Made by a program: the position numbers and the translations under genes
Notes under the pieces: model-generated
Told to the model about the DNA's origin: nothing
Database searches by the model: none
The model's input: only the letters and a program-made list of their open reading frames with translations
NCBI GenBank assembly: GCA_965223355.1
Contig: CBDCWE010000003.1
Coordinates: 4,650,001-4,714,000 of the forward strand
Direction of reading: 5' to 3'
DNA: 64,000 nt
Source of the DNA: Tectiglobus sp965223355
GTDB lineage: Bacteria; Pseudomonadota; Alphaproteobacteria; Rhizobiales; Hyphomicrobiaceae
Shown: positions 8,955-16,835 of the stretch, one piece after another
How positions within the stretch are numbered: the first letter of the stretch is position 1
How the letters are laid out: the number at the start of each line of letters is the position of its first letter

Positions 8955-9845
8955 ATGCGCTCCATGCTCTTTGTACCCGGCGACAGCGAACGAAAGTTCG
9001 TGAAGTCGCTCGCAACCGGTGTCGACGCAATCATCCTCGACCTGGAGGACTCCGTGGCCGCCGCCAACAAGCTCGATGCGCGCCGGACGACGGCCGAGTT
9101 TCTCAACCGGGCACGCGCCAACCACAACCATCCGGGCCTCTGGGTCCGCATCAACGCACTCGATACCGAGCTTTGGATGGGCGATCTGGCCGCCGTGATC
9201 CCGGCCCGCCCGGACGGCCTGATCGTGCCCAAGCCACGCTGCGGTGGTGATGTGGCGCGCCTGTCAGTCGCGCTCGATCAGGCTGAAGCGACCGCAGGCC
9301 TGCCGATCGGCCACACCCGGCTGCTGCCGATCATCACTGAAACTGCGGTTTCGGTCATTCAAATGCACACGTACATCGGTTGCTCGGACCGCATCGAGGC
9401 GATGTCATGGGGGGCAGAGGATCTGCCGGCCGACATTGGCGCCGCCTCAAACCGCGACGACAACGGCGATCTGACCAGTGTTTACAAGCTGGCGCGCGAT
9501 CTGTGCTTGCTGACCAGTGTCGCCGCCGGCGTACAACCGATGGACACCGTGTTTACCAACTTCCGCGATCAAGCAGGTCTCGCAATCGAGTGTCGGTTTG
9601 CCGCCCGCGATGGCTTTACCGGCAAGATCGCGATCCATCCGGACCAAGTCGACACCATCAACCGCGCGTTCACGCCAACCGCAGATCAGATCGCCCACGC
9701 ACGGCGCGTGATCGAGGTGTTTGCCGCCACACCGGGAACCGGAGTGGCGGCCCTTGATGGCGAAATGCTGGACCGGCCGCATTTGACGCGCGCCGAAAAG
9801 CTGATTGCCCGCGCCGATGCCGCGCTGGCCCGCAATCCGGACTGA
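8955..9845 (+). CDS. HpcH/HpaI aldolase / citrate lyase beta (CitE)-like CoA-ester lyase
   Basis: A 296-residue TIM-barrel lyase. The family pattern is clear: MRSMLFVPGDSERKF, then DAIILDLEDSVA with the metal-ligand Glu/Asp pair, LWVRINALDT, and GKIAIHPDQVD. These enzymes cleave or form malyl-CoA-type thioesters; CitE-like proteins without citrate lyase partners are frequent. No citC, D, F or G genes are near, so true citrate lyase is unlikely. GGAAAG precedes the ATG at 8955. It probably forms an operon with the MaoC gene upstream. Confidence 0.87.
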   Translation: MRSMLFVPGDSERKFVKSLATGVDAIILDLEDSVAAANKLDARRTTAEFLNRARANHNHPGLWVRINALDTELWMGDLAAVIPARPDGLIVPKPRCGGDVARLSVALDQAEATAGLPIGHTRLLPIITETAVSVIQMHTYIGCSDRIEAMSWGAEDLPADIGAASNRDDNGDLTSVYKLARDLCLLTSVAAGVQPMDTVFTNFRDQAGLAIECRFAARDGFTGKIAIHPDQVDTINRAFTPTADQIAHARRVIEVFAATPGTGVAALDGEMLDRPHLTRAEKLIARADAALARNPD

Positions 9846-10626
9846 TCGCACGGCGCAAACCTAATCCGGTCCGGCGTGGGCTGCAACCAGCAGGATATCA
9901 AGAAAAATTTGTAACGAACTGGAATAATTTCACTTCCAAGTCCGACGCAATCGAACACGCTGCGCCAGTCAGGCCGCCCGACGGTTGCGGTAGAGACCGA
10001 CCATCAAGACCGTGACACCCGATGCCAGGGGCAAGGTTCACGAGCCAGAAAACCGGCCGCGGTGCGAACGTCCAACATCACGTCGAGCAGGTCGTCCAGC
10101 TGAGGCAGCGTCATCCTGGCACGGTGTTTCGACACGGACCGGTCGGCGTGTCGTGATCACCGGCCAGAGGCACTGATACGATAAAGTGATCGTCATCTGA
10201 CTTGTTTTTTTCCTCAGTTTGCGCACATTGAGTGCGCATCCTGGGCCATAAATTCGCCCCTGGACGCACAAATGAAGCGTGCGGAGTCCTGGTTCATTAT
10301 ACCAAACGCACGATGCTGATCCAGTGAGGTGGATCACAGGTTCGTTGAACGCGTACGGCGGGCTCTGTAGCGAACGCATGATCCGAAAGCCTGGCGCGCA
10401 ACATTGATTTGCTTGGGTCCATCTCGAACCGGGGGTTTGCCCGGAGTTGCCAAGGGTGACGGGCTCTCGGGCCAAGACACGAGATCATTTCCGCCTAAAG
10501 CGGGCCCGCATCGCGGTTCGAGCCAAGCCTGAAAGGCTTAACAGGGCAGCCGATGACGTTTGTCGGTCATATCGAGGCTGCCAGCCGGACTTGCAGGAGC
10601 CGGGACAGAAAACCGGATCTGGCCGA
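9846..10626. other. Intergenic region upstream of the XRE regulator
   Basis: About 780 bases without a supportable gene. A short inverted repeat (GCGCAC at 10221-10226 with GTGCGC at 10232-10237) is present but lacks a T tail. The frame of the next gene is open back to 10447 but upstream codons show no family resemblance. Confidence 0.4.
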
Positions 10627-11187
10627 ATGTCGATCGAACGTGACTCGGAGGATTGGCTGACAGTGACGAACGAGGCGAAGCCCGGCGCGCGGTCAGACGG
10701 TAAAGCGCAAACACCGGTCGCACCACAAGGTGCCGGGCCCGTCCTCAACCTTGACGACGAAGCCGTCAGATCAACGGACGCCATCGTCGGCCGGCGGCTG
10801 CGCCTTCGCCGCGAAATGCTCGGCCTGCGCCAAGTCGATCTCGCCGGGCTCTGCAATATGTCGCCGCAACAGATCCACAAATACGAAAACGGCGACAGCA
10901 GAGCGAGTTCAACGCGGCTCGTTCAGCTGGCCAAGGTGCTCGACGTCCGCGTCGGTTGGCTATTTGGTGAGGACACGATCACCAGTGACGAACCAAACGC
11001 CTTCATCAGCTTGTTGTACGAACGCGTTCACCTGGAAATCCTGTGCAATCTTGAACGCATCACTTCGCCGAAACGCAAGGAGTTGATCGCCCAAGTCGTA
11101 CGCACGCTGAGTGAAGACGTGCTCGCCGAACACAATCCATCACCGCCCTTTACCGGATCAGGCTCGACCAAGCCGCAGCAGGACTGA
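10627..11187 (+). CDS. XRE-family helix-turn-helix transcriptional regulator
   Basis: A 186-residue regulator with a low-complexity N-terminal tail of about 45 residues and then a classic XRE/Cro DNA-binding domain. The domain runs VGRRLRLRREMLGL, then RQVDLAGLCNMSPQQIHKYE and LVQLAKVLDVRVGWLF. The C-terminal part is helical (LLYERVHLEILCNLERITS). This organisation is typical of the short XRE regulators abundant in rhizobia. Operators and targets are not apparent. The ATG at 10627 is chosen as the last Met before the tail; the ribosome site is weak. It is followed by a five-hairpin repeat interrupted by IS110. Confidence 0.85.
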   Translation: MSIERDSEDWLTVTNEAKPGARSDGKAQTPVAPQGAGPVLNLDDEAVRSTDAIVGRRLRLRREMLGLRQVDLAGLCNMSPQQIHKYENGDSRASSTRLVQLAKVLDVRVGWLFGEDTITSDEPNAFISLLYERVHLEILCNLERITSPKRKELIAQVVRTLSEDVLAEHNPSPPFTGSGSTKPQQD

Positions 11188-11228
11188 TCAAATCATGTCC
11201 GCCTTAGGGGACCTCTGAACAAGTCATC

Positions 11229-11264
11229 GGTTTCCAAAGGGCAATGCCCTTTGGCGGGATTGTT
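11229..11264 (+). repeat. Five-hairpin repeat, copy 1, left part (split by IS110)
   Basis: It starts GGTTTCCAAAGGGC and contains hairpin 1 (CCAAAGGGC with GCCCTTTGG) and the first bases of hairpin 2 up to the IS core dinucleotide. The rest of the repeat resumes at 12440. It lies between the convergent genes ending at 11187 and 12575. Confidence 0.85.
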
Positions 11265-11281
11265 AGCATCTGTCTCGCTTG

Positions 11282-12220
11282 TCAAGGCATTTTGGGGGCC
11301 CATTTTCGGTTTTCGAAGATCAGGGTGTTGGCGAGAATGATGAGTTTTCGCATGACGGCAACGAGCGCGACTTTGGCGGGCTTGGCGTTGGCTCGCAAAC
11401 GTTCGTAGAAGGTTTGCAAGTCAGCATTCACGCCACGACCGACAGCAACCATGGCCGGCATGTAAAGCAGCTTACGCACTGCTGCTCGGCCGCCGCGAAT
11501 GGCACGCCGCCCCCGCATTTCGCCGCTGTCCCAGTTCATCGGCGCGACGCCGACAAGGGCTGCGATTTCTTTATCGGTGCAGGTGCCGAGTTCGCTGAGC
11601 AGGCCGATCAACCCCATCGCCGTGATGTCAGCGATACCTGGAATTGAGACAAGAATATCATAACGTCGCATCAGCGCCTCATCGCTTGCGATGATCTTGC
11701 GGATCATCGCCTCGAGGCGCGCGATATGCTTGTCGACGGCCTTGAGCTGCCTGCCCAGTTCGCGCTTGAGGTTGGCACATTGGGCCGCACCATGGCGGTT
11801 TGAAACGGCCGTTCTGTCGCCAACGGCGGCGATGCGAGCTGAGATAAGCTCTGCCAGTTTCTGGATTTTTTCAGGAGCAGGGATGGTCGCGTTTGGCTGA
11901 TGCAGGGCTGCCAACTGGGCCAGTGTCATCGCATCGATCGTATCGGTTTTGGCCAACTTACCTAAGATGTCGGCAAACTTGCGGGATCGATAAGGATTGA
12001 TGACACAAACCGCAATACCGGCAGCGTGCAGAGCGGCGTGGCAAGAGCGATGGTGTTTTCCCGTTGCCTCACAAACCACAAGGCCGACCTGATACGTGGC
12101 AAGGCTGGCGAGCAATTGCTTGTGGCCTTTTTTGGTGTTGGCAAACCGGAACGTCACATTGGCCGGATAGATTGCGACATCGAGCCAGTTCTTGGCAACA
12201 TCGATGCCGACATATACCAT
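11282..12220 (-). CDS. IS110-family DEDD recombinase (transposase), copy A
   Basis: Site-specific transposase of the IS110 family. The N-terminal RuvC-like DEDD domain starts at YVGIDVAKNWLDVAI and includes VVCEATGKHH and KTDTIDAMTLAQLA. The C-terminal Tnp_20 domain contains LVSIPGI, GVAPMNWDSGEMRG and RAAVRKLLYM. The frame is open to 12274, but the ATG at 12220 is preferred. The 18 extra codons coincide with a predicted donor-binding loop of the bridge RNA, and IS110 recombinases normally begin within a few residues of the GIDVAK motif. Ends in WAPKMP. Confidence 0.9.
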   Translation of the reverse strand: MVYVGIDVAKNWLDVAIYPANVTFRFANTKKGHKQLLASLATYQVGLVVCEATGKHHRSCHAALHAAGIAVCVINPYRSRKFADILGKLAKTDTIDAMTLAQLAALHQPNATIPAPEKIQKLAELISARIAAVGDRTAVSNRHGAAQCANLKRELGRQLKAVDKHIARLEAMIRKIIASDEALMRRYDILVSIPGIADITAMGLIGLLSELGTCTDKEIAALVGVAPMNWDSGEMRGRRAIRGGRAAVRKLLYMPAMVAVGRGVNADLQTFYERLRANAKPAKVALVAVMRKLIILANTLIFENRKWAPKMP

Positions 12221-12228
12221 GTCAGAGT

Positions 12229-12388
12229 CGCTTCGTTTGACCTTGCCTTGCATCCGGGACTTGCTCCCAATCATCTGTTCAGGTGAAGCGATGGGCGGGC
12301 TGGCCTAGCTAACAAACGGTGCAAATCACCCAAGGGCAGCACGGCCCCAAACCCGCCCGATCCGGCAGGGTGGCCATCCTGCCGGATC
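12229..12388 (-). ncRNA. Predicted IS110 bridge RNA, copy A
   Basis: Read on the minus strand from 12388. An 11-bp hairpin comes first (12388-12378 with 12369-12359). Next is a target loop closed by GGGCGGG/CCCGCCC (12358-12352 with 12299-12293). It holds CTGCCCT (12339-12333), a small hairpin GGTG/CACC, and TTGTTAG (12315-12309). A donor loop follows, closed by CGCTTC/GAAGCG (12290-12285 with 12234-12229), holding ACAGATG (12278-12272), a GGGA/TCCC hairpin, and GATGCAAGG (12254-12246). CTGCCCT equals the left target, TTGTTAG is complementary to CTAACAA of the right target, ACAGATG equals the IS right end, and GATGCAAGG pairs with CTTTGTATC at the left end (two G-T wobbles). This is the IS621-type bridge RNA layout. 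The exact RNA ends are inferred. Confidence 0.8.
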
Positions 12389-12439
12389 AAGCCTGAACAT
12401 CGCTGATTCGCAAGAAACAGGCTCAAGATTAAGATACAA

Positions 12440-12547
12440 AGGGCCGCGCCCTAACAAATCGCCGCTGTGCGGCGATCTATGAGGGGCTTTCAGCCCCTCA
12501 AACACCCCGACCAGGGGATAGGTCCCCTGGACCTCGGACTTATTCAG
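12440..12547 (+). repeat. Five-hairpin repeat, copy 1, right part
   Basis: Continues the repeat interrupted by IS110: the remainder of hairpin 2 (GGGCCGCGCCCTAAC), hairpin 3 (ATCGCCGC/GCGGCGAT), hairpin 4 (GAGGGGCT/AGCCCCTC) and hairpin 5 (CCAGGGGA/TCCCCTGG). Confidence 0.85.
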
Positions 12548-12574
12548 AGGTTGCTTAGAGCATCGGCGCGCAGC

Positions 12575-13195
12575 TCATCGTGTTGGGGCAAGCGGCGGCA
12601 GGCCGAGCACGACGCCATCCTGGAGAACCTGCGGATCGTAGGCTTTGCGGGCAAACACCGCGCGCAGCAGCGGCTCGAAATGCGCCAGCGGGCGGCTCGC
12701 AAAGTCCGGATCGAAAGACGCCTGGTCCCATCGTTCACAAAACTCAGAGCAACTCGCAAAGCAGGGATGGTCACGAAACCGTTCACGCGCGTTGCGGTCC
12801 CAACCGTAATGATGGCCGTAATAGAGCATTTGGAAGATGCCGTGGTGCGCGACGACCCAGCTCACCTCCCAGCGCACAAACGGACGGAGCACTTCCGCCG
12901 ACATGCGATCGTGGTTTTGCGGCGCGAGCCCGTCGCCAACGTCATGCAGGAGTGCGCCGATCACCCAGTCGGCATCGGCCCCGTCCTGCTCGGCACGGGT
13001 CGCCGACTGCAGGCCATGCTCGAGCCGTGTGATTTTGTAGCCCGCAAGCGTCTGCTGGCCCTGCCGTCGCAGTTCGTCGAGAACGCGGTCCGCCGTCAGC
13101 GCGACAAACGGCTTTTCGAGTTCGTGAAGAAGCACATAGTCTGCTTTTGAACCGTCCTTCATTTGCGTGAAAGACACCGTCCTGCCATCAGACAT
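12575..13195 (-). CDS. HD-domain protein of the PhnZ-like group
   Basis: A 206-residue HD-superfamily protein. The metal-binding pattern is visible as RLEHGLQSATRA, then LLHDVGDGLAPQNH and VAHHGIFQMLYYGHH, with a distal DQASFDPDF. Spacing and the HHGIFQ motif are like the PhnZ/myo-inositol-oxygenase-related HD proteins rather than nucleotide phosphodiesterases. A diiron oxygenase role is therefore possible but not shown; no phosphonate genes are near. The ATG at 13195 (MSDGRTVSF) is chosen; the open frame to 13288 overlaps the flavin reductase gene. Likely the second gene of an operon with it (52-base gap). Confidence 0.75.
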   Translation of the reverse strand: MSDGRTVSFTQMKDGSKADYVLLHELEKPFVALTADRVLDELRRQGQQTLAGYKITRLEHGLQSATRAEQDGADADWVIGALLHDVGDGLAPQNHDRMSAEVLRPFVRWEVSWVVAHHGIFQMLYYGHHYGWDRNARERFRDHPCFASCSEFCERWDQASFDPDFASRPLAHFEPLLRAVFARKAYDPQVLQDGVVLGLPPLAPTR

Positions 13196-13247
13196 TGCTC
13201 GTCTCCACGGTTGTCTGCGCCGGCGTTTCAAACACCCGCCCTGGCGG

Positions 13248-13898
13248 CTACTCTGCGGCCTGCGATGTGACGAGGTTGCCCTGATCATCGACGCTCGGCC
13301 GGTGGATCGTAAATATCGTCTGCGGCGTTACGAGCGAATAGTCCATGTAACCCATGCGCGCGATCGGACGCATGGCGCCGGTATCGACCATGCCATCGTC
13401 GATCACCCGGTCGTCGATATGAATCCCAACGACCAAGCCGATGATCGCGGAATTGCCCGGCCGTCCGCCCGGCTCCGCGGCGGGCAGATCAATGGTGCGC
13501 CAATGCCGGCATTCAAATGCCGCCGGGCTTTCCTTGACCCGCGGCGGCTTAACGAGGCGCGATGCGGTCGCCGTCAGGTTGGCAAGCGGGTATTCATCGA
13601 CACCACGTGGAACCGGCGCCGACGTGACGTTCATCTCCTCGCGCAGGTCCCAGGTTGCCAGCGAACAGGTGAACTCGCCGGTCTGTTCGATGTTGGCCAG
13701 CGTGTCCTTACGTCCGGCCGAGCCAATCACGACGTAGTGCGGCTTTTCACTGATCGCGTTAAAAAAACTGTACGGTGCGATGTTGCAAACACCGTCGTTG
13801 CCGAGCGTGGTGATCCAACCGATCGGCCGCGGCGTGATCAACGCCTTGAACGGATCGTGTCGCAACCCATGCTGGTTGGCCAGCGTCTCATAGAACAT
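13248..13898 (-). CDS. Flavin reductase-like (FMN-binding split-barrel) protein
   Basis: A 216-residue protein of the flavin reductase-like family. It has LITPRPIGWITTLGNDGVCNIAPYSFFNAIS, the typical FMN-binding strand-loop; GSAGRKDTLANIEQTGEFT; and a C-terminal HIDDRVIDDGMVDT region. Such proteins bind FMN and either supply reduced flavin or act on small substrates. GAGGAG precedes the ATG at 13898, which is preferred over the frame start at 13967. It precedes the HD gene on the same strand and follows a nitroreductase gene, so the three may form one unit. Confidence 0.87.
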   Translation of the reverse strand: MFYETLANQHGLRHDPFKALITPRPIGWITTLGNDGVCNIAPYSFFNAISEKPHYVVIGSAGRKDTLANIEQTGEFTCSLATWDLREEMNVTSAPVPRGVDEYPLANLTATASRLVKPPRVKESPAAFECRHWRTIDLPAAEPGGRPGNSAIIGLVVGIHIDDRVIDDGMVDTGAMRPIARMGYMDYSLVTPQTIFTIHRPSVDDQGNLVTSQAAE

Positions 13899-13973
13899 AT
13901 CAAACTCCTCGTCCCCACCTCTTCGTCCCAAACTCCTGGTCGTTATGCTCGCCGTCGACCTGATCAACCGTTA

Positions 13974-14549
13974 TCAACCGTTCCAGCGGCTCACGATGTC
14001 CGTCAAATCCGGCCTGGCACGATCCGGCTGCTGTTCTTGCGCCGTCCCGATATAGATAAAGCCGGCAATTGTTTCATCTTCTCCAAGACCAATGACGTCG
14101 CGCATGCCCGGCGAAAACGCATACCATTCGGTGATCCAGCTCGTCCCGAAACCCAGGGCGTTGGCGGCGAGACACAGATTGAAGGCCGCAGCACCGGCCG
14201 ACAGGATTTGCTCGACCTCGGGCACGCCACGAGAGCGCTCGATCCGGCTGACGACCGCAATCACCACCGGCGCGCGCAGGAAACGGCCGCGCTCGGTGTC
14301 CAGGCGCACCTGCGAGAGCGGCTCGCTGCCTTCGCGCTGGCAGACCTGCGCAAGCCTGTCGCCGAAGCGCGCTCGTGCCTCACCTTCGAACACGATAAAC
14401 CGCCAGGGCACTAGCTTCTTGTGGTCCGGCACCCGCGCAGCGGCGCTCAGAATGGCGTTCAACTGCGTTTCGGTCGGTCCGGGCTCGCTCAGCATTGCCG
14501 GCCGCGAAGATCGTCGCGCCAGCAAAAACTCAACAATTGCCTCACTCAC
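13974..14549 (-). CDS. Nitroreductase-family FMN oxidoreductase
   Basis: A 191-residue nitroreductase fold protein, with LLARRSSRP at the FMN-binding N-terminus, AARVPDHKKLVPWRFIV, and AAAFNLCLAANALGFGTSWIT near the centre. The short length and the PDHKKLVPWRF motif fit the YdjA-like branch. The GTG at 14549 has GGAG seven to eight bases upstream. The physiological substrate is unknown. It heads a probable minus-strand group with the flavin reductase and HD genes. Confidence 0.9.
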   Translation of the reverse strand: MSEAIVEFLLARRSSRPAMLSEPGPTETQLNAILSAAARVPDHKKLVPWRFIVFEGEARARFGDRLAQVCQREGSEPLSQVRLDTERGRFLRAPVVIAVVSRIERSRGVPEVEQILSAGAAAFNLCLAANALGFGTSWITEWYAFSPGMRDVIGLGEDETIAGFIYIGTAQEQQPDRARPDLTDIVSRWNG

Positions 14550-14698
14550 CAGCGAACTCCCATCTGTACAGCATTCGGTATCGCATCCGCGTAGCGGTTT
14601 ATGTATTCTGGCGCAAGTTTACCGGCCCGCAACGACGCCGAGTTTTGCGCGCCGAGTTCAACCCGTTCAACTGACCAGTGAGGCGATCCTGAAACTGT

Positions 14699-16765
14699 AT
14701 GAATGATCAGATGACAGCACGCATTGATTGTGCAGCCACGACCCACCTCGCCCGGAGCGTGTCGCGGGCCGCCGTTTACCGGCTTGCCGCTGCGCTTCTC
14801 GGTGGACTTGCGGCCGGTCTGAGTGCGCTGGCCGCCGGTCCGAACCCGGCGATGGCTCAACAGCGGCCTTCAACCATGATCGTGTTCGATGGTTCGGGTT
14901 CGATGTGGGGCCGGCTCGCCGGCAGTGATACATCGAAGTATGCCGCCGCCCGGCAGTTGCTCATGGCCGAATTGGGCGCACTATCATCAAAGCCAAATGT
15001 CGGTGTTGTCGTATTCGGTCAAAAGTCGCAAGGCGGCTGCACGTCAAGCGAGGTACTGCTGCAACCGACCCCTTACGATGGGGCCAAACTCGCCGACGCC
15101 CTCGGCCGATTGAACCCGCAGGGCCGTGGCCCCCTGGTGCGCGGCCTTGAAACCGCCGTACAAGCCCTCGCCGCCGCTCCGGGCCAGCACAACATTATCG
15201 TGATTCATGACGATCCCGACAACTGTGATCGCAACGTCTGTCAAGCCGTTCGGGGCCTGCAACAGACCCTGCCGGATCTGCGAATTTCGACCCTGTCATT
15301 GATGCCCAAGGACCAAGACCGGGGCGCCATGGCATGCCTTGCCAAGGCCACGAACGGTAAGGTGTTTGAGGTCGACAGCCTCGATGAGGCAGCGGCCGCC
15401 GTTCGGTTCATGGTCGCAGCCCTGGAGCCGACCGCGCATCAACGCGTGCGTCCGGTTCAGCCAAGGCCGGCCGCCGGTCCGCAGACCACCCCGACAACGC
15501 GGCCGGGTCCGGCGGCGATATCGCCATCCCTCGCCCACCCCTCACCCGGCCTGATGTTGTCGGCAACGCTGGCGCCAAACGGGCAACCGTTACGGCACGG
15601 CCTGATCTGGAAGATTGAACGCTTGGGCGACAACCGGCCTGAACTTGTCCACCAAACGACCAAGCCGTCTCCTGCGGTCAAATTGCGGCCCGGTCGGTAC
15701 GCCGTTGCGCTTTATGCAACCGGTGTCAGCGAGCGCTTCGAGATCGAGGTCGCACAAGGCCAGGCAACGCGCAAGCAGGTCATCCTAAACCGCGCCGCAA
15801 TCCGGCTTGCCGCTGTGCTCGATGACGGCGGTGCAGTCGTTGAGGACACACACTTCGAAATCAGCACAGTGCACGACACATCGTCGGGACCGATTTGGGC
15901 CGGCCTTGCGCCGCGCGCACCATTGCTGCTGCCGGCCGGCGATTACAAGTTCGTTGCCACCGCCGGACGGACAAAGCGCAGCGGCAGCTTCAGGGCCGAT
16001 GTCGGCCGGACCACTGCTGTCACAGTGCCGCTGAAGGCAGGTTACCTCAACGTCAGGACCGGCCTGCAGGCGCAACACGCCGAACGAACCCCGGTAATCA
16101 AAGTCGAGACCGACGCCCCCGGGAGTGCCTCGGGCCGCAGGACGGTTGCGCTGACGGCGCTGACCGATCCCAACTTTTTGCTGCCTGCCGGCACCTACTA
16201 CGTCAACGTCGACAACGGCCATTCGCAAACCGAGCGACTGGTCGCCGTTGCCGCCGGTAAGGTTGTCGAGGCGCGGTTCGCGGTGACGACAATGCAACTG
16301 GGCTTTGTTGCAAAGCTGCGCGGTGCTGAAGCTGTGCTCACCAGCGGTGTTCGCTATCGGATCTGGTCGTTGCGCGCCAACGCCACACCGCCGCTCACCA
16401 GCAACGTGGCCCAGCCCGAGTTCGCGCTGACGCCCGGTCACTATCGCGTTGAATGCCGAATCGGCAATCAAAACGCCGTGGTCGTACGAGATTTCGAAGT
16501 TGGCTCGGCACCGAAAGGCCGAATCACCCTTGAATTCGACGTCGGAACCGTGTCCTTGACGGTCGACGACCAGACCAACGACGTCTATTGGCAGATCCGC
16601 GACCAAACCGGACGGACAGTCTGGCGCAGCGTCGAGCCCGCTCCAAAAATGGCCTTGAAATCAGGACATTATACCGTCATTGCCGAAATTGGCAACGATC
16701 GGACCCAGAGCCAGATCAGCGTCGAAAGTGGACAACACATTGCTATCGAGTTGCAACGCAAGTAA
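14699..16765 (+). CDS. Exported von Willebrand factor A domain protein with repeated beta domains
   Basis: A 688-residue protein with a long N-terminal export signal (hydrophobic stretch about residues 25-45, AMAQ cleavage region about 51-54). The vWA domain begins at STMIVFDGSGSMWG, an intact DxSxS metal site. Further MIDAS positions deviate: GRGPLVRGL stands where GxTPL is usual, and IHDDPDNC replaces the common SDGxxTC. The rest is a series of beta-rich modules of about 90 residues with recurring RYAVALYAT, GDYKFVATAG, GTYYVNVDNG and GHYRVEC cores. The following gene encodes a shorter protein made of the same modules. Function is unknown; the periplasmic location is inferred. Confidence 0.8.
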   Translation: MNDQMTARIDCAATTHLARSVSRAAVYRLAAALLGGLAAGLSALAAGPNPAMAQQRPSTMIVFDGSGSMWGRLAGSDTSKYAAARQLLMAELGALSSKPNVGVVVFGQKSQGGCTSSEVLLQPTPYDGAKLADALGRLNPQGRGPLVRGLETAVQALAAAPGQHNIIVIHDDPDNCDRNVCQAVRGLQQTLPDLRISTLSLMPKDQDRGAMACLAKATNGKVFEVDSLDEAAAAVRFMVAALEPTAHQRVRPVQPRPAAGPQTTPTTRPGPAAISPSLAHPSPGLMLSATLAPNGQPLRHGLIWKIERLGDNRPELVHQTTKPSPAVKLRPGRYAVALYATGVSERFEIEVAQGQATRKQVILNRAAIRLAAVLDDGGAVVEDTHFEISTVHDTSSGPIWAGLAPRAPLLLPAGDYKFVATAGRTKRSGSFRADVGRTTAVTVPLKAGYLNVRTGLQAQHAERTPVIKVETDAPGSASGRRTVALTALTDPNFLLPAGTYYVNVDNGHSQTERLVAVAAGKVVEARFAVTTMQLGFVAKLRGAEAVLTSGVRYRIWSLRANATPPLTSNVAQPEFALTPGHYRVECRIGNQNAVVVRDFEVGSAPKGRITLEFDVGTVSLTVDDQTNDVYWQIRDQTGRTVWRSVEPAPKMALKSGHYTVIAEIGNDRTQSQISVESGQHIAIELQRK

Positions 16766-16835
16766 TGATCGTCGGCGCGGCTGCTGCTCGTTTTTGGGCG
16801 GTTGGCGCAATCTGCCCGCACCTTGGAGCGTCACG

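Larger units (their letters stand above)
11265..12439 (-). mobile_element. IS110-family insertion sequence, copy A
   Basis: Boundaries come from comparing this copy with copy B (17881-19064) and with the uninterrupted repeat at 54786. On the recombinase strand the left junction reads ...CC-CT-TTGTATC and the right junction ...CAGATG-CT-AAC, so a CT dinucleotide is shared by both ends and the target. There are no terminal inverted repeats and no target duplication beyond the core, as is normal for IS110. The element is 1175 bp, contains one recombinase gene, and has a structured non-coding region upstream of it (see ncRNA). Both copies lie in the same orientation and at the same point of the repeat. 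Confidence 0.9.

Noticed and set aside
8955..9845. True citrate lyase beta subunit
   Set aside because: No citC, citD, citF or citG partners nearby; the MaoC neighbour fits other CoA-ester lyases better.
10221..10237. Terminator after the CitE-like gene
   Set aside because: The short GCGCAC/GTGCGC stem has no T run on either strand and lies almost 400 bases after the stop.
10038..10475. Minus-strand frame of 145 codons in the gap before the XRE gene
   Set aside because: No ribosome site, no family resemblance and atypical composition; judged non-coding.
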